From DASPLX01 sp035627375 (GTDB lineage: Bacteria > Pseudomonadota > Gammaproteobacteria > Burkholderiales > Burkholderiaceae_D), in assembly GCA_035627375.1 (NCBI GenBank), contig DASPLX010000061.1, positions 59,239-123,238 of the forward strand: a stretch of 64,000 nucleotides of DNA, in the 5' to 3' direction. Below, one piece after another: positions 33,303-42,688 of the stretch. The notes under the pieces were generated by a model. The model made no database searches and was not told the origin of the DNA. It saw nothing but the letters and a program-made list of their open reading frames with translations. Each line of letters begins with the position of its first letter. Within the stretch, counting starts at the first letter, position 1. Made by a program: the position numbers and the translations under genes.

Positions 33303-34355
33303 TTATACCAAACATTGTTCCAGTCCGCGAATAAAAATGTCTTTTGGCAAATTCTTGCCGATGAATACCATTTTGCTGTTGCGCGTTTCTCCGTCGGTCC
33401 ATTTGCCGCCGATATCCGTGCCCATGATTTGATGCACGCCCTGGAAAATCACCTTGCGGTCGGCGCCCCGCATCCATAACACGCCTTTATAGCGCAGCAT
33501 GCGCGGGCCGTAAACCTGTATTAGCCCCCCGAGAAATTCGTCGAGGCGCGCAGTGTCGAACGGCCGCTCGGCCTTGAAGACGAAGGCGGCGATCTCGTCG
33601 GAATGGTGGGCATGGTGATGATCGTGGCGATGGTCGTGCCCGTGGTCGTGGGCGCAATGCGCGCCGCACTCATGGTCCTGATCGTGGCCATGCTCTTCGG
33701 CGGCCAGGAAGTCCGGGTCGATTTCGAGCTTTTCGTTGAGGTTGAAGCCGCGCAGGTCGAGCACTTCATCGATCGGCGCGCGGCCGAAATCGGACTTGGC
33801 GATCGGCGCCCGCGGATTGATGCGCTTGATGCGCGCGCTCAGCGCTTCCAATTGTTCCGCGTCGACGAGGTCGGTTTTCGACAACAGGAGCTTGTCGGCG
33901 AACCCGATCTGGCGCTGCGCCTCTTCGTGCTCGTCGAGTTGCTGCATCGCATGGCGGGCATCGACCACGGTCACGATCGCATCGAGCAGGTAATGCGCCG
34001 CCACTTCATCGTCGACGAAAAAGGTCTGGGCGACCGGTCCCGGATTGGCCAGGCCGGTCGTCTCGATCACGACGCGGTCGAACTGCAATTCGCCGGCATC
34101 GCGCTTGCGGGCCAATGCGCCGAGCGCCACGATCAAGTCGCCGCGCACCGTGCAGCAGATGCAGCCGTTGTTCATCTCGACGATCTGCTCGTTGCTGTCC
34201 TGCACCAGGATTTCGTTGTCGATGTTTTCCTGGCCGAATTCGTTTTCGATCACGGCGATCCTGTGCCCATGCTGTTCCTGCAGGATGCGGTTGAGCAGCG
34301 TGGTCTTGCCGGCGCCCAGGAAGCCGGTGAGGATGGTGGTCGGAATCAATGCCAT
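33303..34355 (-). CDS. COG0523 (CobW/ZNG1-like) GTP-dependent metallochaperone
   Basis: A 350-residue GTPase with Walker A GFLGAGKTTLLN at about residues 10-21, the metal-binding motif GCICC near residue 65, Walker B-type VIETTGLANP, and the base-recognition SKTD. A His/Asp/Cys-rich tract (about 222-250, such as HDHGHDHRHDHHHAHH) can bind zinc or another divalent ion, and the CobW C-terminal domain follows. Such proteins deliver zinc or cobalt to client enzymes, often under zinc limitation. It lies 112 bases upstream of dksA on the same strand. No Zur site was recognised in the leader. The start lacks a strong ribosome site. Confidence 0.88.
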   Translation of the reverse strand: MALIPTTILTGFLGAGKTTLLNRILQEQHGHRIAVIENEFGQENIDNEILVQDSNEQIVEMNNGCICCTVRGDLIVALGALARKRDAGELQFDRVVIETTGLANPGPVAQTFFVDDEVAAHYLLDAIVTVVDARHAMQQLDEHEEAQRQIGFADKLLLSKTDLVDAEQLEALSARIKRINPRAPIAKSDFGRAPIDEVLDLRGFNLNEKLEIDPDFLAAEEHGHDQDHECGAHCAHDHGHDHRHDHHHAHHSDEIAAFVFKAERPFDTARLDEFLGGLIQVYGPRMLRYKGVLWMRGADRKVIFQGVHQIMGTDIGGKWTDGETRNSKMVFIGKNLPKDIFIRGLEQCLV

Positions 34356-34429
34356 GGCGTTCGTGCTTGCTAGTGGAGTGTGCGGTGATATGGGGGCGAT
34401 CCGTGGTTTTGCAAGGGAGCGGCGCCGAT

Positions 34430-35632
34430 TCAGATCTTCTGCAGCAATAGGCCCTTGAGATATTCGCCTTCCGGGAAATTGGTTGTCATCGGATGATCGA
34501 TGCCGGCCGAAAGGCGCTTGAGGATGCGCGCGTCGACGCCGGCATCGGTCGCCGCGCCGGCGATGATCTTCTGGAACAGGTCGGCCGAGATCGCGCCCGA
34601 GCAGGAATAGGTGAACAGCAGGCCGTTCTCGCGCAGCAGTTGCAGGCCGATCAGGTTGATATCCTTGTAAGCGCGCGCGGCGCGGTCGACCTGCTGCGGC
34701 GACGAAGCGAATTTCGGCGGATCGAGGATGATCAGATCGAAGGACCGGCCCTCGTCGCGGAAGGAGCGCAAGGCCTTGAACACGTCGGCGTCGCGCCACT
34801 CGGCCTTGCCGCCGTCGAAGCCGTTCAGCGCCATGTTGCGCTGCGCGACCGCCAGCGCCTCGCCCGAGGAGTCAATGGAAATCACGCTATTGGCGCCGCC
34901 CTTGAGCGCGGCCAGCGAAAAGCCGCCGGTATAGCAAAAACAGTTCAGCACGTCGCGGCCGGCGGCATGTTCCATCACCAGCCTGCGGTTGTCGCGCTGG
35001 TCGATGTAGAAACCGGTCTTGTGCCCGGTCTTGATGTCGACCGCATAGCGCACGCCGTTCTCCGTCACCGGCGTCTCGTCGCCCGGTTCGGCGCCGGCCA
35101 GCGTGCCGGTCACCAGCGGCAAGCCTTCGCGTTCGCGCACCGAGGCGTCGGAACGCTCGTAGACGTTCGGGCAGCCGGTCTCGGCGATCAAGGCCTGGAC
35201 GATGGCGGCCTTCCACAGCTCGACGCCGGCCGACTGGAATTGGCAGACCAGGTGGCCGGTCGCGCCGGCGTACCAGTCGACCACCAGGCCGGGAAAACCG
35301 TCCGCCTCGCCGAAGATCAGGCGGATGGCGTCGGTGTCGCGCACATTGGCGGCGCGCCAAGCGAGGGCTTTCTTGATGCGCCGCTTGATCAGGGCGTGAT
35401 CGATCGGTTCGTTCTCGTTGAAGGTCCAGACCCGGGCGCGGATCTGCGAATGCGGGCTGTAGGCGGCGCGCGCCAGGAATTGCCCGGTCGCGGAGCGTAC
35501 CAGCGCGGTGGCGCCGGCCTTGGCCTTTTCTTCCGGTTTGCCGTCGATGCGTTCGATCGCCGTCGGGAAGATCCAGGGATGGCGGCGCAGCAGGCTCTTT
35601 TCCTTGCCGGCCTTGAGAGTGATGGTAAGCAT
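34430..35632 (-). CDS. rlmI: Class I rRNA (cytosine-C5) methyltransferase, RlmI-like
   Basis: A 400-residue SAM-dependent methyltransferase. A PUA domain (about 1-85) precedes an EEHEE segment (about 90-190) and the Rossmann-like catalytic domain with VLNCFCYTGGFSLAALKGG near residue 225 and LDPPKFASS near 300. RlmI methylates 23S rRNA C1962; the exact target here is inferred from family membership. The cysteine in YSCSGAIS (about 355) is the expected nucleophile region. It lies between xerC and the COG0523 gene. Confidence 0.85.
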   Translation of the reverse strand: MLTITLKAGKEKSLLRRHPWIFPTAIERIDGKPEEKAKAGATALVRSATGQFLARAAYSPHSQIRARVWTFNENEPIDHALIKRRIKKALAWRAANVRDTDAIRLIFGEADGFPGLVVDWYAGATGHLVCQFQSAGVELWKAAIVQALIAETGCPNVYERSDASVREREGLPLVTGTLAGAEPGDETPVTENGVRYAVDIKTGHKTGFYIDQRDNRRLVMEHAAGRDVLNCFCYTGGFSLAALKGGANSVISIDSSGEALAVAQRNMALNGFDGGKAEWRDADVFKALRSFRDEGRSFDLIILDPPKFASSPQQVDRAARAYKDINLIGLQLLRENGLLFTYSCSGAISADLFQKIIAGAATDAGVDARILKRLSAGIDHPMTTNFPEGEYLKGLLLQKI

Positions 35633-35702
35633 GACTGGATGGGATCGGGAAAGGCCGCCGCAACGATCGATCGCCGCCGGCGGCCAGGGTTATTTCGGGT
35701 GC

Positions 35703-36662
35703 TTATTCCTGCCGCTTTTTCGCACGCGGATGGGCGGCATCATACACCTGCGCCAGCCGCTGGAAGTCGAGCGACGTGTAAACCTGCGTCGCGGCGATCG
35801 AGGCATGTCCCAGCATTTCCTGCACCGCGCGCAGGTCGCCCGAGGATTGCAGGACATGCGAGGCGAACGAATGGCGCAGCACGTGCGGATGCACATCGGC
35901 CGGAATGCCGACCGCCTGCGCATGCGCCTTCAGCCGCAGTTGGGCGACGCGCGGCGAGATGCGCGTGCCGCGTTCGCTCAGGAATAGCGGATGCGGATCG
36001 GCCTTCACCAGCGCCGCGCGCACCGCCAGCCAATCGTCCAAGGCGGCGAGCGCCGGCCCGCCGACCGGCACGCTGCGCATCTTGCCGCCCTTGCCGGTGA
36101 CCGTCACCGTGCGCTCCTGGAGATTCACCCAGCCGAGCGAGACATGGCCGTCTTCCTTGGCGAAGCGAACGTCGAGTCCGGTCAGCTCCGATACCCGCAG
36201 GCCGCTCGAATACAGGAGCTCGAACATCGCCCGGTTGCAGGCTTGCAGCGTCGATTTCGCATCCTTGCCGGGGCTGGCCGCGGCGACGAGGCGGACCGCG
36301 TCGTCGGCCGACAAGGCCTTGGGCAGCGATTTGGCGCGCTTCGGCGCTTTCACGCCGTCGACCGGGTTGGCCTTCAATTCGACCTGCTCCGACAGCCATT
36401 CGAAGAAGCCGCGCCATGCCGAAAGGCGGCGCGCGATCGAGCGCGCGTCGAGTCCCTTGGCATGCAATTGGGCGGCGAACTTGCGGATATGGAAATGCGA
36501 GACCGCGGCAAATGCCGGCGCGCCCGGCAAGGCGTCGGTCAGGGCCAGCAATTCGCGCAAGTCGCGGCCGTAGTTGGTGATGGTGTGCGGCGACAGCTTG
36601 CGCTGGGTCTTCAGGCTATCGAGATAGCCGTCGATGTGCGCTTGCTTGTCGCCGAGGCTCAT
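35703..36662 (-). CDS. xerC: Tyrosine recombinase XerC
   Basis: A 319-residue site-specific recombinase that resolves chromosome dimers with XerD at dif, under FtsK. The SAM-like core-binding domain is at about 1-110; the catalytic domain has Arg in SSGLRVSELTGL, the HxxR motif HVLRHSFASH, and the Tyr nucleophile in TQVYTSLDF near residue 295. It starts 26 bases after the DUF484 stop and continues the dapF-DUF484-xerC run, a common Burkholderiales order. No dif site was seen here. Confidence 0.93.
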   Translation of the reverse strand: MSLGDKQAHIDGYLDSLKTQRKLSPHTITNYGRDLRELLALTDALPGAPAFAAVSHFHIRKFAAQLHAKGLDARSIARRLSAWRGFFEWLSEQVELKANPVDGVKAPKRAKSLPKALSADDAVRLVAAASPGKDAKSTLQACNRAMFELLYSSGLRVSELTGLDVRFAKEDGHVSLGWVNLQERTVTVTGKGGKMRSVPVGGPALAALDDWLAVRAALVKADPHPLFLSERGTRISPRVAQLRLKAHAQAVGIPADVHPHVLRHSFASHVLQSSGDLRAVQEMLGHASIAATQVYTSLDFQRLAQVYDAAHPRAKKRQE

Positions 36663-36688
36663 GCCGATATGCCCGGTCGAGCAGGCGG

Positions 36689-37357
36689 TCAATCGAGCAG
36701 GCAGCCGAGCGCCGCGCTCGCCGTCTCGCCGATCTGCGCGAGGAAGTCGGTCGCCATGTCGGCGGTGAAGCGTTGCGGATCGGGCGAGCCGAGCACCAGC
36801 AGGCCGAAGGCGTCGCCGCTCCCGTCGGCGCGCAGCGCCAGCATGGCGATCGACTGGATCGTGGCGGCTTCGTCCAGCCAGGAGGCTGCTTCGAAATCGT
36901 TGTTCTTGCCGCAGAACGGCGCGCGCAGGCTGTTCGTGAAGATGCGGCAATCCTCGGTCGCGCCCTGGGCGAACCAGGCATGGGAATATTCGGGCGCCAC
37001 GTTCCACAGGCGCAGCGTCGCCTGCGGCACCGAAAAGATCGAGCGCAGTTCGCTGATCAGCGTGTGCGGCAGGTCGACGTCGTTGCGCGCCAGCAGCAAC
37101 GCGCGCGTCCAGGCGTGGAACTTGCGCGTGATGAAGTCGTTGTCCTGGCCGATGCGCAGCAATTCGGCCATGCGCAGCTCCTGGATCTTCATCTTCTCGC
37201 GCAGCACTTCCATCTGGCGTTCCTGCAGCGACACCGTGCGGCCGACCACCGGGCTGGTCAGCTTGACGCGCGCAAGCAGTTCGGCATGCTCTTCGAAGAA
37301 ATGCGGATGGTCGAGCAGGTACTGGGCGATGGAATCGGAATCCGGTTGGGGCGTCAT
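36689..37357 (-). CDS. DUF484-family GAF-like protein
   Basis: A 222-residue cytoplasmic protein: an N-terminal helical part (about 1-85, LLDHPHFFEEHAELLARVKL) and a GAF-like domain (about 90-215, with FGLLVLGSPDPQRF). DUF484 proteins sit between dapF and xerC in many proteobacteria, as here; their biochemical role is unknown. I chose ATG 37357 because the longer frame begins at TTG and adds residues of no known family. The gene is 120 bases downstream of dapF. Confidence 0.85.
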   Translation of the reverse strand: MTPQPDSDSIAQYLLDHPHFFEEHAELLARVKLTSPVVGRTVSLQERQMEVLREKMKIQELRMAELLRIGQDNDFITRKFHAWTRALLLARNDVDLPHTLISELRSIFSVPQATLRLWNVAPEYSHAWFAQGATEDCRIFTNSLRAPFCGKNNDFEAASWLDEAATIQSIAMLALRADGSGDAFGLLVLGSPDPQRFTADMATDFLAQIGETASAALGCLLD

Positions 37358-37477
37358 GGCGGCTGTGAAAATGGCAATGGAAGCGGCAATCAATCGAGGG
37401 CGCGGCGCGCTCGGCGCGGGCAGGCGACGTATTCTACACCGCGTCCGGCACGGCGGATCGCCGCGGAAACCCGCCCG

Positions 37478-38329
37478 TCAAATCTCCATTTCGCCTTCGA
37501 ACACGGTGACGGCCGGCCCGGTCAGGAATACCGGCGCGCCTTCGCCGGCCCAGGCGATCGACAATTCGCCGCCGCGCATATCGACGCGCACCGGCGAATC
37601 GAGCATGCCGCGCCGGATGCCGGCCACGGCCGCGGCGCAAGCGCCGGTGCCGCAAGCCAGCGTCTCGCCGGCGCCGCGCTCGAACACGCGCAGCTTGATA
37701 TGGCGGCGGTTCACGATTTGCATGAAGCCGGCGTTGACGCGCTTCGGAAAGCGCGGATGATGTTCGATGACGGGACCATCGACCTGCACCGGCGCGGCAT
37801 CGGCGTCTTGCACGATTTGCACGGCATGCGGATTGCCCATCGACAGCGCGGAAATCATGACGGTTTTGCCGCCGACATCGAGCGGCCACAGCGTGTCGCC
37901 GCCTTCCGGGCGCGCATCGAGGCCGACCGTGTCGAAGGGAACGCGCGCCGGATCGAAGATCGGGGCGCCCATGTCGACCGTGATGCGGCCGTCGTCTTCC
38001 ATCCTGGGTTCGATCACGCCGGACATCGTTTCGACCTTGATCGCGCGCTTGTCGGTCAAGCCCTTGTCGCGCACGAATTTCACGAAAGCGCGCGAGCCGT
38101 TGCCGCATTGCTCGACCTCGCCGCCGTCGGCATTGAAGATGCGATAGCGGAAATCGATGCCGGGCGTTTGCGATCTTTCGACCACCAGCATCTGGTCGGC
38201 CCCGACGCCGAAGCGGCGATCGCCGAGCAGTTTCCATTGCTCGGGCGTGAAGTCGATTTGCTGGCTGATGGCATCGATGACGACGAAATCGTTGCCGGCG
38301 CCGTGCATTTTCGTGAATTTGAGCTTCAT
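37478..38329 (-). CDS. dapF: Diaminopimelate epimerase
   Basis: A 283-residue cytoplasmic enzyme converting LL- to meso-diaminopimelate for lysine and peptidoglycan. The two catalytic cysteines are in VEQCGNGSRAF (near residue 77) and LACGTGACAAA (near 225). The start MKLKFTKMHGAGNDF matches the family. The ATG has no ribosome site; a TATAAT -10 box lies only 8 bases upstream, so the transcript may be nearly leaderless. DUF484 and xerC follow. Confidence 0.96.
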   Translation of the reverse strand: MKLKFTKMHGAGNDFVVIDAISQQIDFTPEQWKLLGDRRFGVGADQMLVVERSQTPGIDFRYRIFNADGGEVEQCGNGSRAFVKFVRDKGLTDKRAIKVETMSGVIEPRMEDDGRITVDMGAPIFDPARVPFDTVGLDARPEGGDTLWPLDVGGKTVMISALSMGNPHAVQIVQDADAAPVQVDGPVIEHHPRFPKRVNAGFMQIVNRRHIKLRVFERGAGETLACGTGACAAAVAGIRRGMLDSPVRVDMRGGELSIAWAGEGAPVFLTGPAVTVFEGEMEI

Positions 38330-38336
38330 GATCCGG

Positions 38337-38366
38337 ATTATAGCCGGGCCCGGCCTAGGCTTTCAG
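38337..38366 (-). promoter_or_regulatory. Candidate dapF promoter giving a near-leaderless mRNA
   Basis: On the minus strand CTGAAA (4 of 6) at 38361-38366 and a perfect TATAAT at 38337-38342 are 18 bases apart. Transcription would start within a base or two of the dapF ATG (38329). The -35 overlaps the stop of the acyltransferase gene. Confidence 0.5.
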
Positions 38367-39226
38367 TACACGCCCGGCACGCCGGGCGGGCGCGTCTTGA
38401 AGCGCTTGTGCGCCCAGAAGTATTCGGCCGGCGCTTCGAGGATGCGTTCCTCGATGAAGGCATTCATGCGGCGCGTCGCTTCGACCATGTCGTCGCCGGG
38501 ATAGTCTTCCCAGGCGGGGTAGAACTTCACTTTCCATCCCCGGTAGCCGGGCAGGAAGGTGGCGACGACCGGAACGATCTTGGCGCCGGTGGCCGCCGCA
38601 ATGCGCGCCGGCGCGGTCAGGGTCGCGGCAGGGATGCCGAAGAACGGCACGAATTCGGCATCCTTGGCGCCGAAATCCATGTCCGGCAGCATGAAAAAGG
38701 GTAAACCCTCGCGCATCGCGCGGATGATCGGCTTGATGCCGTCGGCGCGCGGCACGATCTTCACCGGCCGGAAGCGCGAACGGCCTTTTTTCAGCGCCTC
38801 GTCGAACACCCGGTTCTGCTGGCGGGTATAGATCGAACAGAGGGAGCTCTCGAGCATCACGGCGACGCCTGCGACATCGAGGCAGACGAAGTGCGGGCAC
38901 AGCAAGACCGTCGGGCCGGCGGCGATCGCCTCGAGCGGCACGCCCGGCTCCACCTCGAGCAGCCGCCGCAGGCGCGCTTCGGAAGCCCACCACAACACGC
39001 CGCGTTCGAGCATGCTGCGCGCATACAGTTGGAAGTGGCGGCGGGCGATGTCGCGCCGCTCGGCTTCGGAGCGATCCGGCAGGCACAGCCGCAGGTTGGT
39101 CAGCGCGATGCGGCGCCGCGATTTGACGGTGGCGAACAGCAGCGAGCCGATGGCTTCGCCGAGACGGCCCAATATCGGCAGCGGCAGCCAGTGCAGCAGC
39201 CACATCAGTCCGAGCAGCAGCCTCAC
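38363..39226 (-). CDS. LpxL/HtrB-family lipid A acyltransferase (first paralogue)
   Basis: A 287-residue inner-membrane acyltransferase with an N-terminal hydrophobic segment (about 4-25) and the catalytic motif HFVCLD (H-x4-D) near residue 112. LPDMDFGAKDAEFVPFFG resembles the acceptor site of LpxL/LpxM. Such enzymes transfer secondary acyl chains to lipid A. It overlaps the second paralogue by four bases, so they are co-translated. Primary substrate chain length cannot be told from sequence. Confidence 0.88.
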   Translation of the reverse strand: MRLLLGLMWLLHWLPLPILGRLGEAIGSLLFATVKSRRRIALTNLRLCLPDRSEAERRDIARRHFQLYARSMLERGVLWWASEARLRRLLEVEPGVPLEAIAAGPTVLLCPHFVCLDVAGVAVMLESSLCSIYTRQQNRVFDEALKKGRSRFRPVKIVPRADGIKPIIRAMREGLPFFMLPDMDFGAKDAEFVPFFGIPAATLTAPARIAAATGAKIVPVVATFLPGYRGWKVKFYPAWEDYPGDDMVEATRRMNAFIEERILEAPAEYFWAHKRFKTRPPGVPGVY

Positions 39227-40068
39227 GGCGCCGCTCCCGGCGCCGAGACGCCGGCCGGCGTCTTGTAGCGGTTATAGCTCCAGAAATACTGTTCCGGGCA
39301 TTGCGCGATCAAGCGTTCCATCGCGCGATTGATCGCCGCCGCCTGCTGCTCCGGCGGGCCTTCGAGCATCTCGTCGAAACGCTGGAAGCGGACGGCGTAA
39401 CCGCGGCCGCCCGGCAGGCGCGCGGCATAGGTGAGGACGATCGGCGCGCCGGTCATCTGGTGCAGTTTCGCCGGCAGCGTCATGGTGTACGCCGGGCGGC
39501 CGAAAAAATCGGCCCACACGCCTTCGCCTTGCTGCGGCACCTGGTCCGGCAGCAGGCCGATCACGCCGTTGTTCTTCAAGGCTTTCAGCAGCGTGCGCAC
39601 GCCGGACAGGTTGGCGGGAGCGAGAAACAGGTTGTGGCGGGCCCGCGCGCCTTCGATCAGGGGCTTGAGCGCTTCCTTGCGCGGCGGGCGGTAGAGCGCG
39701 GTGATGGGGGTTCGGGTGGCGATCGCCTGCGCCGTGACTTCGAAGCAGCCGAGATGCGGCGTCAGGAAGATGACGCCGCGGCCGGCGTCGAGCAAGCCTT
39801 GCACGACGTCCCAATGCTCGATCGTCACGCTGCGCAGCACCCGCTCCTGGGGCGCGCACCAGATGAACGGCAGCTCGGCCACGTTCTTGCCGGCCTCGCC
39901 GACCGCCGGGCGCAGGCCGGCGCCGAAGCCGGCGCGGCCGATATTGTCTTTCATGCGTCGGCGATACGAGGGCGAGACCCAGTATACGAGCCAGCCGAGC
40001 CCCGTACCGCAGACGTGCAGCAAAGGCAATGGCAGTTTCGATAAGAGGCGGAAGAGTATGATCAGCAT
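39223..40068 (-). CDS. LpxL/HtrB-family lipid A acyltransferase (second paralogue)
   Basis: A 281-residue paralogue of its neighbour. The catalytic motif reads HLGCFE (H-x4-E) near residue 122, with Glu in place of the more common Asp but within known variation. LLPDQVPQQGEGVWADFFG is the typical LpxL segment. A hydrophobic N-terminal anchor is present. The ATG at 40068 is preferred; the frame is open to 40104 without a better site. Two tandem lpxL genes divergent from metK are common in Burkholderiales and may add the two secondary acyl chains. Confidence 0.88.
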   Translation of the reverse strand: MLIILFRLLSKLPLPLLHVCGTGLGWLVYWVSPSYRRRMKDNIGRAGFGAGLRPAVGEAGKNVAELPFIWCAPQERVLRSVTIEHWDVVQGLLDAGRGVIFLTPHLGCFEVTAQAIATRTPITALYRPPRKEALKPLIEGARARHNLFLAPANLSGVRTLLKALKNNGVIGLLPDQVPQQGEGVWADFFGRPAYTMTLPAKLHQMTGAPIVLTYAARLPGGRGYAVRFQRFDEMLEGPPEQQAAAINRAMERLIAQCPEQYFWSYNRYKTPAGVSAPGAAP

Positions 40069-40087
40069 CAAGCGCGGGCAGGGGGTT

Positions 40088-40116
40088 TTGCCGATTTTCA
40101 GCAAGAGGCGTAAAAT
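40088..40116 (+). promoter_or_regulatory. Candidate sigma-70 promoter of metK
   Basis: TTGCCG (4 of 6) at 40088-40093 and TAAAAT (5 of 6) at 40111-40116 are exactly 17 bases apart. This would give an unusually long leader of about 150 bases before metK. No known riboswitch was recognised in that leader. Confidence 0.5.
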
Positions 40117-40272
40117 AGCACAAGTGTGCAGGGCGCAGTCCTTGCGGTATCATGTCTCAACCGCCGAGTTAATCAGACAACTTGCGAGGCGGTCTACAAA
40201 TTTCGCTAAAGCGTCGCAGGCTCACTTGGCTGGCCGCGACACATGGGTCAACCGTTGTAAGAGGAGCTTGCG

Positions 40273-41436
<1,164 letters not shown>

Positions 41437-41537
41437 TGCGCCAGGGGAGGACGTGCGCGGCGGCGAGCGACGGCTTTGCCGTGAAGTCCGCGTCCGCCGC
41501 CTCCCCGATCATCCACGACCTTCTCGACTCGGTTCCG

Positions 41538-41574
41538 ATAAGCGGCTAAAGTGCCGTCTTTAGCCGCTTATTTC
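41538..41574 (+). terminator. Rho-independent terminator after metK
   Basis: A perfect 14-bp inverted repeat, ATAAGCGGCTAAAG at 41538-41551 and CTTTAGCCGCTTAT at 41558-41571, with loop TGCCGT and a short T run. It lies 101 bases past metK and only 16 bases before the M14 peptidase start. Confidence 0.75.
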
Positions 41575-41587
41575 GCTGGTCCCGATC

Positions 41588-42544
41588 GTGCAATTCTTCC
41601 AACGCGCCGTTCTTGCGCTCGGGCTTGCCGCCTGCGCGACAGCCCCCTCCTTCGCCAAGGCCCTCGATTCGTCCACGAACGCCGACTGGTGCAAGCGCCT
41701 GACCGGGCGCTTGTCCAGCGTGTCGATGGCCGCTTGCCAGAACAGTGGCTTGAAACCGACCGGCGCGCTGTCGCGCCAGGGCTTTCCGATCCTGATGCGC
41801 CAGGTGCCTGCGGCGAAGGGCGGCGATCCAGTCCGCATCCTGCTGTTGGGCGGCATTCACGGCGACGAGTTGACCGCGTCTTCCATCGTGTTCCAGTGGA
41901 TGCAGTGGATGCATGGGCCGTTGGCCCAGGAATTCCAATGGCATATCGTTCCGGTGGTCAATCCCGACGGCTTGCTGGCGCCGAAGCCGCGCCGCGTCAA
42001 CGCCAACGGCGTCGACTTGAACCGCAATTTCCCCACCCCGAACTGGCAGCACGAGGCGCCGCGCTATTGGGCCAAGGCAACCAGGAGCGATCCGCGCCGC
42101 TATCCGGGAGCATCCCCCTTGTCGGAGCCGGAAAGCAAATGGATTCATGACGAAATGGAGCGGTTTCGCCCCAACGTCATCATTTCGGTGCATGCCCCGT
42201 TCGGGGTGCTCGATTTCGACGGCCCGGCCAAGCCGCCGCATCGTTTCGGCCGCCTGATCTTCAATCGCGTCGGCGTCTATCCGGGATCTCTCGGCAATTA
42301 CAGCGGCCTGCACAAGAATGTGCCGGTGATCACGATCGAATTGCCGAATGCGACCAAGATGCCGCCGGAAGCCGAGATGCGGCGCATCTGGCAGGACATG
42401 CTGGTGTGGATCCGGAACAACGTCAAACCGGGGCCGATGGTTGTCAATTCGCCGCTCCCGCGGACGGCGGAGAAGTCCGCGCCGACGCGGCTTGATGCCG
42501 TTTTTCAAACCGAGTGGCGGAAGCCGCCGCAAACTCGGCTATAA
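41588..42544 (+). CDS. Secreted M14 zinc carboxypeptidase (MpaA-like), possible lipoprotein
   Basis: A 318-residue exported peptidase. Zinc ligands: H-x2-E in GGIHGDEL near residue 92, and H in IISVHAPFG near 201; the Arg/Asn substrate motif is VDLNRNF near 143 and the catalytic Glu is in ITIELPNAT near 255. This set matches M14 enzymes such as murein tripeptide amidase. The signal contains LAAC at residues 13-16, a possible lipobox. Translation starts at GTG with no clear ribosome site. The gene's last bases hold the -10 box of the ahcY leader. Confidence 0.8.
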   Translation: MQFFQRAVLALGLAACATAPSFAKALDSSTNADWCKRLTGRLSSVSMAACQNSGLKPTGALSRQGFPILMRQVPAAKGGDPVRILLLGGIHGDELTASSIVFQWMQWMHGPLAQEFQWHIVPVVNPDGLLAPKPRRVNANGVDLNRNFPTPNWQHEAPRYWAKATRSDPRRYPGASPLSEPESKWIHDEMERFRPNVIISVHAPFGVLDFDGPAKPPHRFGRLIFNRVGVYPGSLGNYSGLHKNVPVITIELPNATKMPPEAEMRRIWQDMLVWIRNNVKPGPMVVNSPLPRTAEKSAPTRLDAVFQTEWRKPPQTRL

Positions 42545-42545
42545 T
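42540..42545 (+). promoter_or_regulatory. Candidate -10 box of the ahcY-metF unit
   Basis: A perfect TATAAT spans the stop of the M14 gene. A start 6-8 bases downstream would begin transcription almost exactly at the first base of the SAH riboswitch. No good -35 is evident. Confidence 0.5.
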
Positions 42546-42550
42546 TTCCG

Positions 42551-42652
42551 TCTCCAAGGAGCGTTGCAGCGCGCAGGATCTCCGGATTTTCCGCGTCAGG
42601 CTTGGACCCCCGCGAGGCGATTATCTACAGCCTCGCATCGCAACGGCGCTCA
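42551..42652 (+). ncRNA. S-adenosylhomocysteine (SAH) riboswitch
   Basis: The leader of ahcY matches the SAH riboswitch. Stem TCCAAG (42553-42558) pairs with CTTGGA (42601-42606). The core GGAGCGTTGC is complemented by GCAACGGCGCTC (42640-42651), forming the pseudoknot-like closing helix, and the conserved CAGGCTTGG is present. A variable arm, GCGAGGC with GCCTCGC (42612-42636), is inserted. The class is known from betaproteobacterial ahcY leaders, where SAH binding turns expression on. A T6 run follows at about 42658-42663. Confidence 0.9.
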
Positions 42653-42688
42653 CGAACTTTTTTCTTAATTTTCAGAAAGGAGGGCGTG

